Source of the DNA: Frankia alni
Lineage (GTDB): Bacteria; Actinomycetota; Actinomycetes; Frankiales; Frankiaceae
Assembly (NCBI GenBank): GCA_026225295.1
Contig: JAMFSN010000295.1
Coordinates: 1-40,342, forward strand
Length of the DNA stretch: 40,342 nucleotides
Reading direction: 5' to 3'
The notes beneath the pieces are model-generated. The model was not told the DNA's origin, searched no databases, and worked only from the letters and a program-made list of their open reading frames with translations. Position 1 is the first letter of the stretch; the number at the start of each line of letters is the position of its first letter. A program made the position numbers and the translations under genes. Positions 15,236-30,746 of the stretch are shown piece by piece.

Positions 15236-16729
15236 GTGCCGACCGATGTACCGCTGCCGTCCGGGTTCCGCGTCCAGTCCGACCCGGACCTGGCCGTGCG
15301 GGCCGCCGACCGGGTGGTCATCGGCGGATCGCCGCTGCGGATGCTGAAGCTGTCGGCGGCCGGGATCGACGTCGTGCAGCGCCTGCTCGACGGCGAGACA
15401 GTCGGCGCGTGCGGTCCTGGCGCCGGGGCCATCGCCCGCCGGCTGGTCGCCGGCGGGCTCGCCCATCCGCTCCCGCCGGCCGGGGGCGGCCCGCCACCGG
15501 CTGACGTGACGATCGCGATCCCGGTCCGGGACCGGGCCGCCGATCTCGCCACCCTGCTCACAGCGCTCGACCGGGACGGCACCGCGGCCGGCGTCCACGA
15601 GGTGCTGGTGGTTGACGACGGTTCCGTCGACGACAGCGGCGCGGTGGCCCACCACGCCGGCGCGCGGGTACTGCGGCACGACACCCCCGGCGGCCCCGGC
15701 CGGGCCCGGGGGACCGCCCTGCGCGCGGCGACCACCCCGGTCGTGGCCTTCCTCGATTCCGACGTCGTGCCGACCCCGGGCTGGCTCGAACTGCTGCTGG
15801 CCCACCTGGCCGATCCGTGCGTCGCGGCCGTGGCCCCGCGCGTCGCGTCCCGGCCGGGCCGCTCGGTCCGCGAACGCTACGAACACGCCCGTTCCCCCAT
15901 CGACATGGGCAGCCGGCCGGCCGCGGCCCGCCTCGGGGGCCGGCTGTCCTACGTCCCGGCCGCTGCCCTGGTGCTGCGGCGGGTCGTGGACGGAACGCCG
16001 GTCGAGATCGACCCGGCCCTGCGCTACGGCGAGGATGTCGACCTCGTGTGGCGGCTCGTCGCCGCCGGCTGGGTCGTCCGGTACGAGCCGGCCGCGACCG
16101 TCACCCACCGGCCACGCGATTCCTGGCGCGGTTGGGCCGCTCAGCGGGTCGGCTACGGCTCGTCGGCCGCCGGGCTGGCCCGGCGCCACCCGGCGCCGCT
16201 GCGGCCCCTGGCCGGCGCGGGCCCGACCCTCGCCACCTGGGCCCTCGCCGCGGCGGGCCGGCCGGTGGCGGCGGCCACCCTGGCCGGGATCGTGACCGGC
16301 CGGGTCGCCCGGCGGTTCACGGCCGGGGGACTGGCCGGACCCGCGACGCCCTGGATCGCCGCGAGCCTCGTGACCCGGGGCCACCTTTACACCGCCCGCG
16401 CGGCAACCGACCTGATCCGGCGCGGCTGGCTACCCCTCGTACCGCTGGCCTTCATCACCGGTCCGAGAGCGACCAAGGCCTGGGCGTTGCTCGCCGTCGC
16501 GGCCCTGCCGGCCCTGCGCGACCACCGGGCCGAACAGCCGGAAATGGGGATATTTCCCTACGGCCTCCTCCGCCTCGTCGACGACGCGGCCTACTGCGTG
16601 GGGGTTTGGCGGGGCTGCTGGGCCGAGCGCACCGTGCGGCCGCTGGTGCCGGCGGTGAAGTGGCCGGCCGCCATGGTGCAACGACCTTCCCGACCCCCCT
16701 TCCGATCGCGGATACGCTCGAGGGTGTGA
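15236..16729 (+). CDS. mftF: mycofactocin glycosyltransferase MftF
   Basis: A 497-residue GT2 protein resembling MftF of mycobacteria throughout. The N-terminus PLPSGFRVQSDPDLAV...VIGGSPLRMLKLS is the family's own short domain. The glycosyltransferase core has VTIAIPVRDRAADL, VLVVDDGSVDD, AFLDSDVVPTPGW (DxD 174-176), VAPRVASRPGRSVRERYEHARSPIDMG, and GEDVDLVWRLVAAGW. The end is hydrophobic with DDAAYCVGVWRG, matching the DDLAYGLGLW end of mycobacterial MftF. MftF adds a beta-1,4-linked glucose chain to premycofactocin, keeping the cofactor in the cell. GTG 15236 has AGGTTGG (15223-15229) upstream; the longer open frame from 15107 is unlikely. Its stop overlaps the next gene's start as GTGA. 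Other mft genes are not adjacent. Confidence 0.87.
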   Translation: MPTDVPLPSGFRVQSDPDLAVRAADRVVIGGSPLRMLKLSAAGIDVVQRLLDGETVGACGPGAGAIARRLVAGGLAHPLPPAGGGPPPADVTIAIPVRDRAADLATLLTALDRDGTAAGVHEVLVVDDGSVDDSGAVAHHAGARVLRHDTPGGPGRARGTALRAATTPVVAFLDSDVVPTPGWLELLLAHLADPCVAAVAPRVASRPGRSVRERYEHARSPIDMGSRPAAARLGGRLSYVPAAALVLRRVVDGTPVEIDPALRYGEDVDLVWRLVAAGWVVRYEPAATVTHRPRDSWRGWAAQRVGYGSSAAGLARRHPAPLRPLAGAGPTLATWALAAAGRPVAAATLAGIVTGRVARRFTAGGLAGPATPWIAASLVTRGHLYTARAATDLIRRGWLPLVPLAFITGPRATKAWALLAVAALPALRDHRAEQPEMGIFPYGLLRLVDDAAYCVGVWRGCWAERTVRPLVPAVKWPAAMVQRPSRPPFRSRIRSRV

Positions 16730-17910
16730 CGTACCTCGACCACGCGGCGACCACGCCGATGCGCCCGGAAGCGCTGGCCGCCTACGCGGCCGCCAGCGCC
16801 GCGGCCGGCAACGCCTCCTCGCTCCACGCGAGCGGTCGGCGGGCCCGGCGGGTGGTCGAGGAATCGCGAGAAACCGTCGCCGCCGTGCTCGGGGCGCGTC
16901 CGTCCGAGGTCGTCTTCACCGGCGGGGGCACCGAAAGCGACAACATCGCCGTCAAGGGGCTGTACTGGCGCCGTAACGCCGAGGATCCGGGCCGTCGCCG
17001 GGTGCTGGTCAGCGCCGTCGAACACCTGGCCGTGCTGGACGCCGGGCACTGGCTCGCCGCCGAGCAGGGCGCCCGCCTGGAGCGGCTCGCCGTCGACGCC
17101 ACCGGTCGCGTGCGCCCGGAGACCCTGCGGGCGGCACTGGCCACCGACCCCGGGTCCGTCGCGCTGGTGTCGGTGATGTGGGCGAACAACGAAGTCGGCA
17201 CGCTCACCGAGATCGGCGAACTGGCCGCGATCGCGCACGCGGCCGGCGTCCCGCTCCACACCGACGCGGTGCAGGCGGTCGGCTGCGTGCCGGTGTCCTT
17301 CGCGGTGAGCGGCGTGGACGCGATGACGGTCAGCGGGCACAAGGTCGGCGGCCCCTACGGGGTCGGGGCCCTTCTGCTGCGGCGCGGTCTCGATCTGACC
17401 CCCCTGACCCACGGCGGTGGCCAGGAGCGGGATGTGCGGTCCGGCAGCCTGGACGGGCCCGGAATCGCCGCGTTCGCCGCGGCGCTCTCGGCGGCCGTGC
17501 GCGAACAGCCGACCGAGGCTGAACGGCTCGCCGGCCTGCGCGACGACCTGGTCCGGCGGGTGCTGGCGGCCGTGCCGGACGCCGTCCTCAACGGGGCGCC
17601 GGCCGGGCCGGGCCGGCTGCCCGGCAACGCCCACTTCTCCTTCCCCGGTTGTGAGGGGGATTCGCTGTTGATGCTGCTCGACGCCCGGGGCATCGAATGT
17701 TCGACCGGTTCGGCGTGCTCGGCCGGGGTCGCCCAGCCGTCCCACGTGCTGCTGGCCATGGGCGCCGACACCGAGGCGGCCCGCGGCTCGCTGCGGTTCT
17801 CCCTCGGCTACTCCTCGACGGCGCTCGACGTCGAGGAACTGGTCGACGTGATCGCGGGGGTCACTGAGCGGGCCCGCCGGGCCGGCCAGTTGGCCACGGC
17901 GAGCGGATGA
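16726..17910 (+). CDS. cysteine desulfurase (NifS/IscS family)
   Basis: A 394-residue PLP enzyme that moves sulfur from cysteine to its own persulfide. Motifs: YLDHAATTP at the start, [19 protein letters not shown] (H100), HTDAVQAVG (D180), the PLP lysine in [10 protein letters not shown] (K206), and the catalytic loop [13 protein letters not shown] (C331). Its place directly before mnmA indicates that it supplies sulfur for tRNA 2-thiouridine formation, as in other actinobacteria, with iron-sulfur assembly as a possible second role. The GTG start overlaps the mftF stop (GTGA). The much longer open frame reaching back to 15817 is the wrong frame of mftF. Symbol withheld because iscS, nifS and the actinobacterial type are not distinguishable here. 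Confidence 0.94.
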   Translation: MTYLDHAATTPMRPEALAAYAAASAAAGNASSLHASGRRARRVVEESRETVAAVLGARPSEVVFTGGGTESDNIAVKGLYWRRNAEDPGRRRVLVSAVEHLAVLDAGHWLAAEQGARLERLAVDATGRVRPETLRAALATDPGSVALVSVMWANNEVGTLTEIGELAAIAHAAGVPLHTDAVQAVGCVPVSFAVSGVDAMTVSGHKVGGPYGVGALLLRRGLDLTPLTHGGGQERDVRSGSLDGPGIAAFAAALSAAVREQPTEAERLAGLRDDLVRRVLAAVPDAVLNGAPAGPGRLPGNAHFSFPGCEGDSLLMLLDARGIECSTGSACSAGVAQPSHVLLAMGADTEAARGSLRFSLGYSSTALDVEELVDVIAGVTERARRAGQLATASG

Positions 17911-17936
17911 ACGCGGACGAGGGAGGTATGACCGCT

Positions 17937-19051
17937 ATGACCGGAGAGGCAACGACCGGAACGGCCGTCACCGGAAAGACCGGGCTGCGGGTCCTGGCCG
18001 CCATGTCCGGCGGGGTCGACTCGGCGGTGGCCGCCGCCCGGGCCGTCGACGCCGGTCACGACGTCACCGGCGTCCATCTCGCGCTGTCGCGTTCGCCCGA
18101 CTCGTCGCGGACCGGTGCGCGGGGCTGCTGCACCCTCGAGGACGCGCGGGACGCCCGCCGGGCCGCCGACGTGCTCGACATCCCCTTCTACGTCTGGGAC
18201 CTGGCCGAGCGCTTCGAGGCCGACGTCATCGACGATTTCGTCGCCGCCTACGCGGCCGGCCAGACGCCCAACCCGTGCGTGCGCTGCAACGAACGGATCA
18301 AGTTCGCCGCGGTCCTCGACCGGGCGCTGGCGCTGGGCTTCGACGCGGTCGTCACCGGGCACCACGCGCGGGTTTCCGCGGACGGCGTGCTGCGGCGCTC
18401 CGTCGACCCGGCCAAGGATCAGTCCTACGTGCTGGGCACGCTGCCCACCAGCCGGCTCGCCCGCGCCATTTTCCCGCTCGGCGATTCGACGAAGACGCAG
18501 GTCCGGCAGGAGGCGGCCGCCCGCGGCCTGGGCGTCGCGGACAAGCCCGACAGCCACGACATCTGTTTCGTGGCCGACGGCGACACCGCCGGGTGGTTGC
18601 GCAGGCGGCTCGGGTCGGCCCCCGGACCGGTGGTCGACGGGGCCACCGGCGAGGCGATCGGCGACCACGACGGCACGTTCGGCTTCACCGTCGGGCAGCG
18701 GCGGGGGCTCGGTCTGCAGGTCCCGGCCGCCGACGGCCGGCCGCGCTACGTCCTGGAGATCTCCCCGGTGACCGCGACGGTCACCGTCGGGCCGGCCGAG
18801 GCGCTGGACATCGACGCGCTGGTCGCCGAACGGACGGTCTGGCCGTACGACGGCCCGCGGCCCTGCCTGGCCCAGGTCCGGGCCCACGCCCGGCCGGTGC
18901 CGGCCTGCGCCGAGGCGGTCGGCGACGAACTGCGGGTCCGGCTCGACGAACCGGTCCGCGGGGTGGCCGCCGGGCAGTCCGTCGTCCTGTACGAGGGTGA
19001 TCGGGTCCTCGGCGGTGGTCACATCACCCGGACCGTCAGCCGGGCCGCGGC

Positions 19052-19055
<4 letters not shown>
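17937..19055 (+). CDS. mnmA: tRNA-specific 2-thiouridylase MnmA
   Basis: A 372-residue enzyme from the chosen start. It installs sulfur at C2 of U34 in Lys, Glu and Gln tRNAs, using ATP to adenylate the base. The PP-loop is SGGVDS (24-29). The two catalytic cysteines are C114 in [14 protein letters not shown] and C210 in [19 protein letters not shown]-like [10 protein letters not shown] (160-169) and VGQRRGLGL are also present. Start choice: ATG 17907 overlaps the upstream stop (ATGA) and ATG 17928 lies too near GAGGGAGG (17919-17926), so ATG 17937, ten bases from that site, is best; the leader residues are low-complexity. The gene ends in a GTGA overlap with the MetE-like gene. Confidence 0.95.
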
Positions 19056-22332
<3,277 letters not shown>

Positions 22333-22538
22333 AGACCACGCGCGGGTGGCCGGAGGCTGTCACCGGCGCCGGGGCCCGGCCGCCGGGTTCCCTCCATCGT
22401 GCGGATAAGCGCAGATCACGGGATCGGAAGGGGGTCGGCGGCCCACACGGCGGGCCACTCCGGACCGGGTGATCCGGGTTGTCGCATCTCCCGCGAATGG
22501 CCGGTGGCGGACGACCCACGCCATCCGCCATCTGCTTC

Positions 22539-22555
22539 CTGTCCGGAAAGGACAG
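22539..22555 (+). promoter_or_regulatory. small hairpin overlapping the likely ribosome binding site of the GGDEF-EAL gene
   Basis: CTGTCC and GGACAG are perfect 6-bp arms around the loop GGAAA. The purine run GGAAAGGA (22545-22552) is the best ribosome binding site for GTG 22564, so folding would hide part of it. Translation control is possible, but a chance hairpin is not excluded. Confidence 0.35.
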
Positions 22556-22563
22556 ACTACGGT

Positions 22564-25038
<2,475 letters not shown>

Positions 25039-25042
25039 GGGC

Positions 25043-25057
25043 GCCCGGTCACCGGGC
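25043..25057. terminator. short GC hairpin between convergent genes
   Basis: GCCCGG-TCA-CCGGGC lies 5 bp after the GGDEF-EAL stop and 19 bp before the end of the opposing ACT gene. A shared terminator is likely from position. The stem is short, so confidence is moderate. Confidence 0.4.
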
Positions 25058-25075
25058 CCTCGCGGGCCTCAGATC

Positions 25076-25774
25076 TCAGGCGCCGGCGGTGCGGGCCACG
25101 GTGGCGGCGATGCCGGCCAGATGGCCCAGGCGGTCGACCTCCGAGGCGCGGAAGGTGGGGCCCCCGGGCCGTCCGACCAGGACCGCCAGCTGGGGCGAGC
25201 CGACCGGCGCGGCCGCCAGTTCCATGCCCAGATCGGACCATCGGGCCGGGCACCAGCGGTCGTCGCGTTCCAGCCGGGCCGCCCCGGCCAGCGGCATCCA
25301 GGGGGGCGTGGCCCGGATCCGTTCCGGGGTGGCCAGATCGTCCCCGCCGAGGGACGGCGCTCCGCCCGAGGCTTCCCGGACCCGCACGTCGTCCGGGCCG
25401 ACCCACTCCAGCAGGACCGACCAGTCGGCGTGGAAGACGCCGGCCACCAGGTCGGCCAGCAGCCCCAGGGCCTCCTCCGGCCGGGCCGCCATCGCGTCGA
25501 CGAGCTGCAGGTCGTCCTGGATTCCGGACCCGCCGTCGAGGAACGGCCGCAGCGACTCGACCCGCACGCCGGGGACCGACTGCGCCGCGGTGACCACCGT
25601 GTCGGCCAGCCCCCCGGGGGGCAGCATGACGATCAGATCGTCGACCGCCCCGGTGTCCCCGCGCTCCACGATGGCGATGCTCGCGATGTCGATCCCGCTG
25701 CGCCCGAGCGCGGTGGCGACCGCCCCCAGGGCCCCGGGTCGGTCCGGGAGCGCGAGTCGCAGCAGGTAGGACAT
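25076..25774 (-). CDS. ACT-domain protein with GAF-like C-terminal region
   Basis: A 232-residue protein. Residues 1-80 form an ACT domain (MSYLLRLALPDRPGALGAVATALGRSGIDIASIAIVE), the amino-acid-sensing fold; the DRPGALG loop is the typical ligand-binding turn. The remainder (VDAMAARPEEALGLLADLVAGVFHADWSVLLEW...RASEVDRLGHLAGIAATVART) looks like a GAF-type sensory domain. No catalytic domain is attached, so it may be a stand-alone allosteric sensor. I recall such genes near ligA/gatC in actinobacteria, with no assigned role. ATG 25774 gives the usual ACT start; ATG 25789 and GTG 25801 are also in frame. No clear ribosome binding site is seen. Confidence 0.75.
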   Translation of the reverse strand: MSYLLRLALPDRPGALGAVATALGRSGIDIASIAIVERGDTGAVDDLIVMLPPGGLADTVVTAAQSVPGVRVESLRPFLDGGSGIQDDLQLVDAMAARPEEALGLLADLVAGVFHADWSVLLEWVGPDDVRVREASGGAPSLGGDDLATPERIRATPPWMPLAGAARLERDDRWCPARWSDLGMELAAAPVGSPQLAVLVGRPGGPTFRASEVDRLGHLAGIAATVARTAGA

Positions 25775-26060
25775 CCGGCGAGCGTCCATCCCGGAGGTCA
25801 CGGCCCGGTAACGGGCCCGTCACGGTCGGACGTCAGGGCGGGGCAGCCAGTGCCTGACCGGTGCGGATCGCCCGACCCGGTATCCTCGGGACAAGTGACG
25901 ACGCGGGCCGACGGCACCGGTTCGGACACGCGGGGATCATGAGCCGGTCCCGGTCACCCACCGGTGAATTTCGGCCCATGGGCGGCGGGACGCGTCGACC
26001 GGTCGACAGTCGGACGGACGCCGCCGGCCAGCCGCTTACGGATCCCAGGGAGTGCACCAC

Positions 26061-26357
26061 ATGGCGATCACCCGGGACGAGGTCGCGAACCTCGCCCGTC
26101 TCGCGCGCATGGCGCTGTCGGGCGACGAGCTGGACCATCTGGCTCCCCAGCTCGACGTGATCCTCGGCTCGGTCGCCCGGGTCGCCGAGGTCGCCGCCGC
26201 CGACATCCCGCCGACCAGCCATGCCGTGCCGTTGACCAACGTCTTCCGGTCCGACCTGATCCGCCCGTGCCTGTCCCAGGCCGACGCGCTGGCCGGTGCC
26301 CCGGCCACCGAGGACGGGCGTTTCCGGGTTCCGCGCATCCTCGACCCGGAAGACTGA
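26061..26357 (+). CDS. gatC: aspartyl/glutamyl-tRNA amidotransferase subunit C
   Basis: A 98-residue GatC, the small subunit that stabilises the GatAB complex making Gln-tRNA(Gln) and Asn-tRNA(Asn) from mischarged tRNAs. Typical features: [39 protein letters not shown] and the conserved end [13 protein letters not shown] 26061 has AGGGAG (26047-26052) eight bases upstream; an earlier in-frame start at 26052 overlaps that site. gatA follows after 7 bp. Confidence 0.95.
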   Translation: MAITRDEVANLARLARMALSGDELDHLAPQLDVILGSVARVAEVAAADIPPTSHAVPLTNVFRSDLIRPCLSQADALAGAPATEDGRFRVPRILDPED

Positions 26358-26364
26358 GGGCGAC

Positions 26365-27876
26365 GTGACCGATCTTCTGCACCTGTCCGCCGCCGAAACG
26401 GCCGCCGCCATCGCCCGCGGCGAGACCAGCGCCGTCGAGGTGACCCGGGCCGCGCTGGAACGCATCGAGAAGGTGGACGAGAGCGTCCACGCGTTCCTGC
26501 ACGTCGCGCCGGACGCGGCCCTGGCCGACGCGCGCGCCGTCGACGAGCGCAAGGCGGCCGGTGAGCCGCTCGGCCCGCTGGCCGGCGTCCCGCTCGCCCT
26601 CAAGGACGTCTTCACCGCGCGGGGCATGCCGACGACCTGCGGCAGCCGGATTCTGGACGGCTGGTACCCGCCGTACGACGCGACGGTGGTCGCGAAGCTG
26701 CGGGCGGCCGGCGTCATCACGGTCGGCAAGGCCAACATGGACGAATTCGCGATGGGCTCCTCCACCGAGAACTCGGCGTACGGCCCCAGCCGCAACCCCT
26801 GGGACCTGACCCGGATCCCCGGCGGCTCATCGGGTGGTTCGGCCGCGGCGGTGGCCGCGTTCGAGACCCCGCTGGCGCTCGGAACCGATACCGGCGGCTC
26901 GATCCGTCAGCCGGCCGCCGTCTGTGGCCTGGTGGGCGTAAAGCCGACCTACGGGGGGGTCAGCCGCTACGGGCTGGTCGCGTTCTCCAGTTCGCTGGAC
27001 CAGGCCGGTCCGCTGGCCCGGACGGTCAACGACGCCGCCCTGCTGCACGCGGCGATTGCCGGCCATGATCCGATGGATTCGACCAGCGTCGAGGCGGCCG
27101 TCCCGGACGTCGTGGGCGCGGCCCGGATCGCCGACGTCACCGGCCTGCGCATCGGCGTGGTGAAGGAACTGACCGGCCCGGGCTTCGCGCCCGGCGTGGT
27201 CGCCCGCTTCAGCGAGGCGGTCGACATGCTCGCCGCGCTCGGGGCGGACGTCGTCGAGGTGTCCTGCCCGCACTTCGAGTACGCGCTGGCCGCGTACTAC
27301 CTGATCGCGCCGAGCGAGTGTTCCTCCAACCTGGCCCGCTTCGACGCGATGCGGTTCGGGCTGCGGGTCGGGGACGCGGTCGGCGCCTCCGGGGGCGAGG
27401 CCGACGCGCCGGGCGCCGAGGAGGTCATGAGCCGGACCCGCGGCGCCGGGTTCGGAGCCGAGGTCAAGCGCCGGATCATCCTCGGCACCTACGCCCTGTC
27501 CTCGGGCTACTACGACGCGTACTACGGCCAGGCGCAGAAGGTGCGCACCCTGATCGGCCGGGACTTCGCCGCCGCGTACGAGACCTGTGACGTGCTGGTC
27601 TCGCCGACCACGCCGACGGTCGCGTTCCCGCTCGGGGAGCGGGTCGACGATCCGGTCGCGATGTACCTGACCGACCTCGCGACGATCCCGTCGAACCTGG
27701 CCGGCGGCCCGGCCATGAGCCTGCCGGCCGGCCTGTCCGACGGCCTGCCGGTCGGCTTCCAGATCATGGCCCCGGCGTTCGCCGACGACCGGCTCTACCG
27801 GGTCGGGGCGGCCCTGGAGGCGGCGCTCGACGTCCGGCGGGGCCACCCGTTGCTCGACGAGGCGCCGGTCCTTTAA
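26365..27876 (+). CDS. gatA: aspartyl/glutamyl-tRNA amidotransferase subunit A
   Basis: A 503-residue amidase-signature protein that releases ammonia from glutamine for the amidotransferase. The catalytic Ser-cisSer-Lys triad is visible: K80 in LALKDVF, cis-Ser in [13 protein letters not shown] (about 155), and nucleophile S179 in [12 protein letters not shown]. The C-terminal GatA part includes [15 protein letters not shown] and [15 protein letters not shown] 26365 follows GAGGG of the gatC stop region. The stop TAA shares a base with the ATG of the small membrane gene. Confidence 0.97.
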   Translation: MTDLLHLSAAETAAAIARGETSAVEVTRAALERIEKVDESVHAFLHVAPDAALADARAVDERKAAGEPLGPLAGVPLALKDVFTARGMPTTCGSRILDGWYPPYDATVVAKLRAAGVITVGKANMDEFAMGSSTENSAYGPSRNPWDLTRIPGGSSGGSAAAVAAFETPLALGTDTGGSIRQPAAVCGLVGVKPTYGGVSRYGLVAFSSSLDQAGPLARTVNDAALLHAAIAGHDPMDSTSVEAAVPDVVGAARIADVTGLRIGVVKELTGPGFAPGVVARFSEAVDMLAALGADVVEVSCPHFEYALAAYYLIAPSECSSNLARFDAMRFGLRVGDAVGASGGEADAPGAEEVMSRTRGAGFGAEVKRRIILGTYALSSGYYDAYYGQAQKVRTLIGRDFAAAYETCDVLVSPTTPTVAFPLGERVDDPVAMYLTDLATIPSNLAGGPAMSLPAGLSDGLPVGFQIMAPAFADDRLYRVGAALEAALDVRRGHPLLDEAPVL

Positions 27877-28163
27877 TGGTCGCGCTGCGCAGCGGGGGAC
27901 GGCAGGACGCCGTCCTGCTGATGGTGGTCTGGGGGCTGACGGTCGCGGCCCTCGTGCTCGGGATCATCCTGGTCGCGCCGATCCTGATCTTCTGGGGCGT
28001 GGTCGGCCTGATCGGGGCGGGTTTCCTGACCCGGATCCACCGCCGGACCGGGGCCGCCCAGCACCCCGGCGCGCCCGAATCCGCCGACCAGAGCCCCGCC
28101 GCGCCCGACAACGGACCGGCCGACCCGGTGGGGTCGGCCGACGACGAGGAGAAGATCCCGTGA
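27876..28163 (+). CDS. small two-helix membrane protein between gatA and gatB
   Basis: A 95-residue protein with hydrophobic segments at about 12-33 ([22 protein letters not shown]) and 34-51 ([18 protein letters not shown]), then RIHRR and a 40-residue acidic, Pro/Ala-rich tail ending DDEEKIP. Its ATG overlaps the gatA stop by one base and its TGA overlaps the gatB GTG (GTGA), so it is translated within the gat operon. No family is recognised. The tail would face the cytoplasm if RIHRR follows the positive-inside rule. Confidence 0.75.
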   Translation: MVALRSGGRQDAVLLMVVWGLTVAALVLGIILVAPILIFWGVVGLIGAGFLTRIHRRTGAAQHPGAPESADQSPAAPDNGPADPVGSADDEEKIP

Positions 28164-29671
28164 CGGTCCTAGCCGACCTGCCCACCTACGACGAGGCGCT
28201 GGCGGTCTACGAGCCGGTCATCGGCCTGGAGACCCACGTCGAGCTGGGCACCGAGTCGAAGATGTTCTGCGGCTGCCCGACCGCGTTCGGCGCCGAGCCC
28301 AACACCCAGGTCTGCCCGGTCTGCCTCGGCCTGCCCGGCGCGCTGCCGGTCGTCAACGAGGCCGCGATCCGGTACACGGTGATGATCGGGCTCGCCCTGA
28401 ACTGCACGATCGTGCCCTGGTCGCGCTTTGCCCGGAAGAACTACTTCTACCCGGACATGCCCAAGGACTTCCAGATCAGCCAGTACGACGAGCCGTTGTG
28501 CGTCAACGGCTGGCTCGACGTCGACGTCGACGGGCAGACCCACCGGGTCGGCATCACCCGCGTCCACATGGAGGAGGACACCGGCAAGTCGTTGCACGTC
28601 GGCGGTTCGACCGGCCGGATCCAGGGCGCCACCCACTCGCTCGTCGACTACAACCGGGCCGGCATTCCGCTCGTCGAGATCGTCACCGAGCCCGACGTCC
28701 GCTCCCCGGAGGTCGCCCGCGCGTACGTCGAGGAGCTGCGGGAACTGTGCCGGGCGCTCGGCATTTCCGACGTGCGGATGGAGCAGGGCTCGCTGCGGTG
28801 CGACGCCAACGTGTCGTTGCGGCGGCGCCCGGCGACGCCGGACGGCCCGGAGAACCCGTTCGGCACCCGGACCGAGACGAAGAACCTGAACTCGCTGCGG
28901 TCGGTGGAGCGCGCGGTCCGGTACGAAATCAGCCGGCAGGCGTCCCGGCTTTCGGCCGGCGAGCGCATCGTGCAGGAGACCCGCCACTTCGACGAGGGCG
29001 CCGGGGTCACCTCGGCCGGTCGGTCCAAGGAAGAGGCCACCGACTACCGCTACTTCCCGGAGCCCGACCTCGCCCCGGTGGCGCTGTCGCGCGAGTTCGT
29101 GGAGGCGGTGCGGGCCACCCTGCCCGAGTCGCCGGCCCAACGGCGGACCCGCCTGACCGGCGACTACGGCTACACGCTGACCGACATCGCGAACCTGCGC
29201 GGGGCCGGGGTGCTCGACCTGGTCGAGCAGACCGTCACCGCCGGCGCGACGCCCGAGGCGGCCCGCAAGTGGTGGCTCAACGAGCTGGCCCGCCGGGCGT
29301 CGGACGCTGAAATCCCGCCGTCGCAGCTGGCGGTCACGCCGGCCGACGTGGCCCGGGTGGCCACGCTGATCGCCGCCGGGGAGCTGACCGACGCCCTGGC
29401 CCGCAAGGTCATCGACGGCGTGCTCGCGGGCGAGGGCGGCCCGGACGCGGTGATCGAGGCCCGGGGCCTGAAGGTGGTCAGCGACACCGGTGCGCTCGAC
29501 GCGGCCGCCGACGCGGCGATCGCCGGCGCTCCGGCGATTGCCGAGAAGGTCCGGGGCGGAAAGGTCGCGGCGGTCGGCCCGTTGGTCGGCGCGGTCATGA
29601 AGGCGATGAAGGGCCAGGCCGACGCGGGTGCCGTCCGGGCCCTGCTGCTGGAGAAGCTCGGCGTCTCCTGA
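28160..29671 (+). CDS. gatB: aspartyl/glutamyl-tRNA amidotransferase subunit B
   Basis: A 503-residue GatB, which binds the mischarged tRNA and phosphorylates the acyl group. Signature regions: [28 protein letters not shown] (metal-binding Cys-rich start), [56 protein letters not shown], and the YqeY-like tail with [30 protein letters not shown] 28160 overlaps the small membrane gene. This is the last gene of the gat operon; I see no strong hairpin after it. Confidence 0.97.
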   Translation: MTVLADLPTYDEALAVYEPVIGLETHVELGTESKMFCGCPTAFGAEPNTQVCPVCLGLPGALPVVNEAAIRYTVMIGLALNCTIVPWSRFARKNYFYPDMPKDFQISQYDEPLCVNGWLDVDVDGQTHRVGITRVHMEEDTGKSLHVGGSTGRIQGATHSLVDYNRAGIPLVEIVTEPDVRSPEVARAYVEELRELCRALGISDVRMEQGSLRCDANVSLRRRPATPDGPENPFGTRTETKNLNSLRSVERAVRYEISRQASRLSAGERIVQETRHFDEGAGVTSAGRSKEEATDYRYFPEPDLAPVALSREFVEAVRATLPESPAQRRTRLTGDYGYTLTDIANLRGAGVLDLVEQTVTAGATPEAARKWWLNELARRASDAEIPPSQLAVTPADVARVATLIAAGELTDALARKVIDGVLAGEGGPDAVIEARGLKVVSDTGALDAAADAAIAGAPAIAEKVRGGKVAAVGPLVGAVMKAMKGQADAGAVRALLLEKLGVS

Positions 29672-29761
29672 CCGGCCGAGCGCCCGGGTCTTGACCGCGA
29701 CGAAAGTCGTCCCGGCGTGGATGCACGAGCAGATCGCGGCCGAGCAGTACGACTCCTGGTC

Positions 29762-30139
29762 CTATCGGTCCGGCAGACCGGCAAATGCCAGCGAATTGGG
29801 AAGCCGTACCCGGTCGGTCTCGATCAGTTCGTGCGACCGGGGTGAGACGTCGAGCTGGACTGCGCCGAAGGGGCGGCCGGCGAGGGACGCGACCGTTTTC
29901 AGACGCCAGGTGACGTGGCCGCCACCGTCCTCCCTCAATCGTTGTGGGCGGGTCGCTGTGATGATGAATCCATCTGTGTCCGGGTCGGTGGACAGCGCTT
30001 CGATCATCCGGTCATACAGTTCGTCCGCGGCGTTGACCGCGGCGCGCAGGCCCAGATCGACGTCCTTGGTAAGGCGGGCGGCATCCCGGAGACGCACTTC
30101 GAGGGCCATTCGCAGGGCGGCGGGCGTTGCGTACCTCAC
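29762..30139 (-). pseudogene. remnant AbiEii/AbiGii-type toxin gene with internal deletion and truncated end
   Basis: A 125-residue open frame. It starts VRYATPAALR and then jumps directly to MALEVRLRDAARLTKDVDLGLR. In AbiEii-type nucleotidyltransferases about 40-50 residues lie between these, including the GGMALE-type strand with the nucleotidyltransferase Gly/Ser motif. The frame stops just after VRLPNSLAFAGLPDR, where the family normally continues with about 100 more residues. Both losses should inactivate the toxin, which transfers nucleotides to tRNA or blocks growth in characterised AbiE systems. The GTG start overlaps the antitoxin stop (GTGA), the usual AbiEi-AbiEii arrangement. The family comparison is from memory, not an alignment. 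Confidence 0.75.
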
Positions 30140-30732
30140 GGCGCCGACTGATGGTTCAGGGCCCGTTCGATCTCCAGGGCCGCCCGTAGGTCTACCTCGT
30201 CGGCCCGGGTCCGCAGCTGCCGGAAGGTGAGCAGTCCGGCTTCGCGGGCTTCGCCGATGGCGCGGGCCAGGTGGTCAGGATCGGGCCGGCCGACCGCTAT
30301 GTCGACCAGGGTCCGGACCGGGTTCGTGACCGCAAAACCGGCCTGTCCCTGGACGTCGTCGGGGGGAAGGACGTCGTGGTGGAGGACCAGCGCGGGGTGT
30401 TGCCGGGTGAAGCCGGGAGGCACCGTGAGGTGGACCGAGGGCGATTCGAACTCGCCGATTCCGTGTACGGCGAGCGCCGTCTCGTGGGAGACCACCCCCT
30501 GGCCACCCGACCACAGAGCCCACCGGGCCAGCTCGTCGTGGATTTCGGGGACCCACTCGACCAGGTGGAACAGGCCCCGGTCGACCCGGAGCCAGTTCCC
30601 GGCCCGGACGTGATGCGCCTGGGCCTGGTACGAATAGCCGATCTCGACCGCCTGGGCCGCGGAAAAGAACCCACCCTGGCCGGCGGCCAGGGCGAAGAGC
30701 CTCCGGTGCAGATCGCTGCGACGGACCGCCAT
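30136..30732 (-). CDS. AbiEi-type antitoxin / winged-helix autorepressor
   Basis: A 198-residue protein. The N-terminal winged helix (LHRRLFALAAGQGGFFSAAQAVEIGYSYQAQAHHVRAGNWLRVDRGLFHL) is typical of AbiEi, followed by the conserved SHETALAVHGIGEF, VHLTVPPG and TNPVRTLVDIAVGRPDPDHLARAIGEAREAGLL. AbiEi proteins bind their own promoter and, in the type IV scheme, counteract AbiEii without direct binding. It appears full length. ATG 30732 has AGGATGGG on the minus strand just upstream. It is kept intact while the toxin is decayed. A strong palindromic operator lies 15 bp upstream. Confidence 0.88.
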   Translation of the reverse strand: MAVRRSDLHRRLFALAAGQGGFFSAAQAVEIGYSYQAQAHHVRAGNWLRVDRGLFHLVEWVPEIHDELARWALWSGGQGVVSHETALAVHGIGEFESPSVHLTVPPGFTRQHPALVLHHDVLPPDDVQGQAGFAVTNPVRTLVDIAVGRPDPDHLARAIGEAREAGLLTFRQLRTRADEVDLRAALEIERALNHQSAP

Positions 30733-30746
30733 CGTCCCATCCTAAA

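Noticed and set aside
15817-17910. 697-residue frame containing the cysteine desulfurase
   Set aside because: The upstream part is a shadow of mftF, Arg/Gly/Pro-rich. The desulfurase starts at 16726 with a normal family N-terminus.
29690-29761. Coding-like stretch after gatB reading MHEQIAAEQYDSWSY
   Set aside because: Too short, with no start context and no recognised family. It may be a remnant or chance frame, so it was not annotated.
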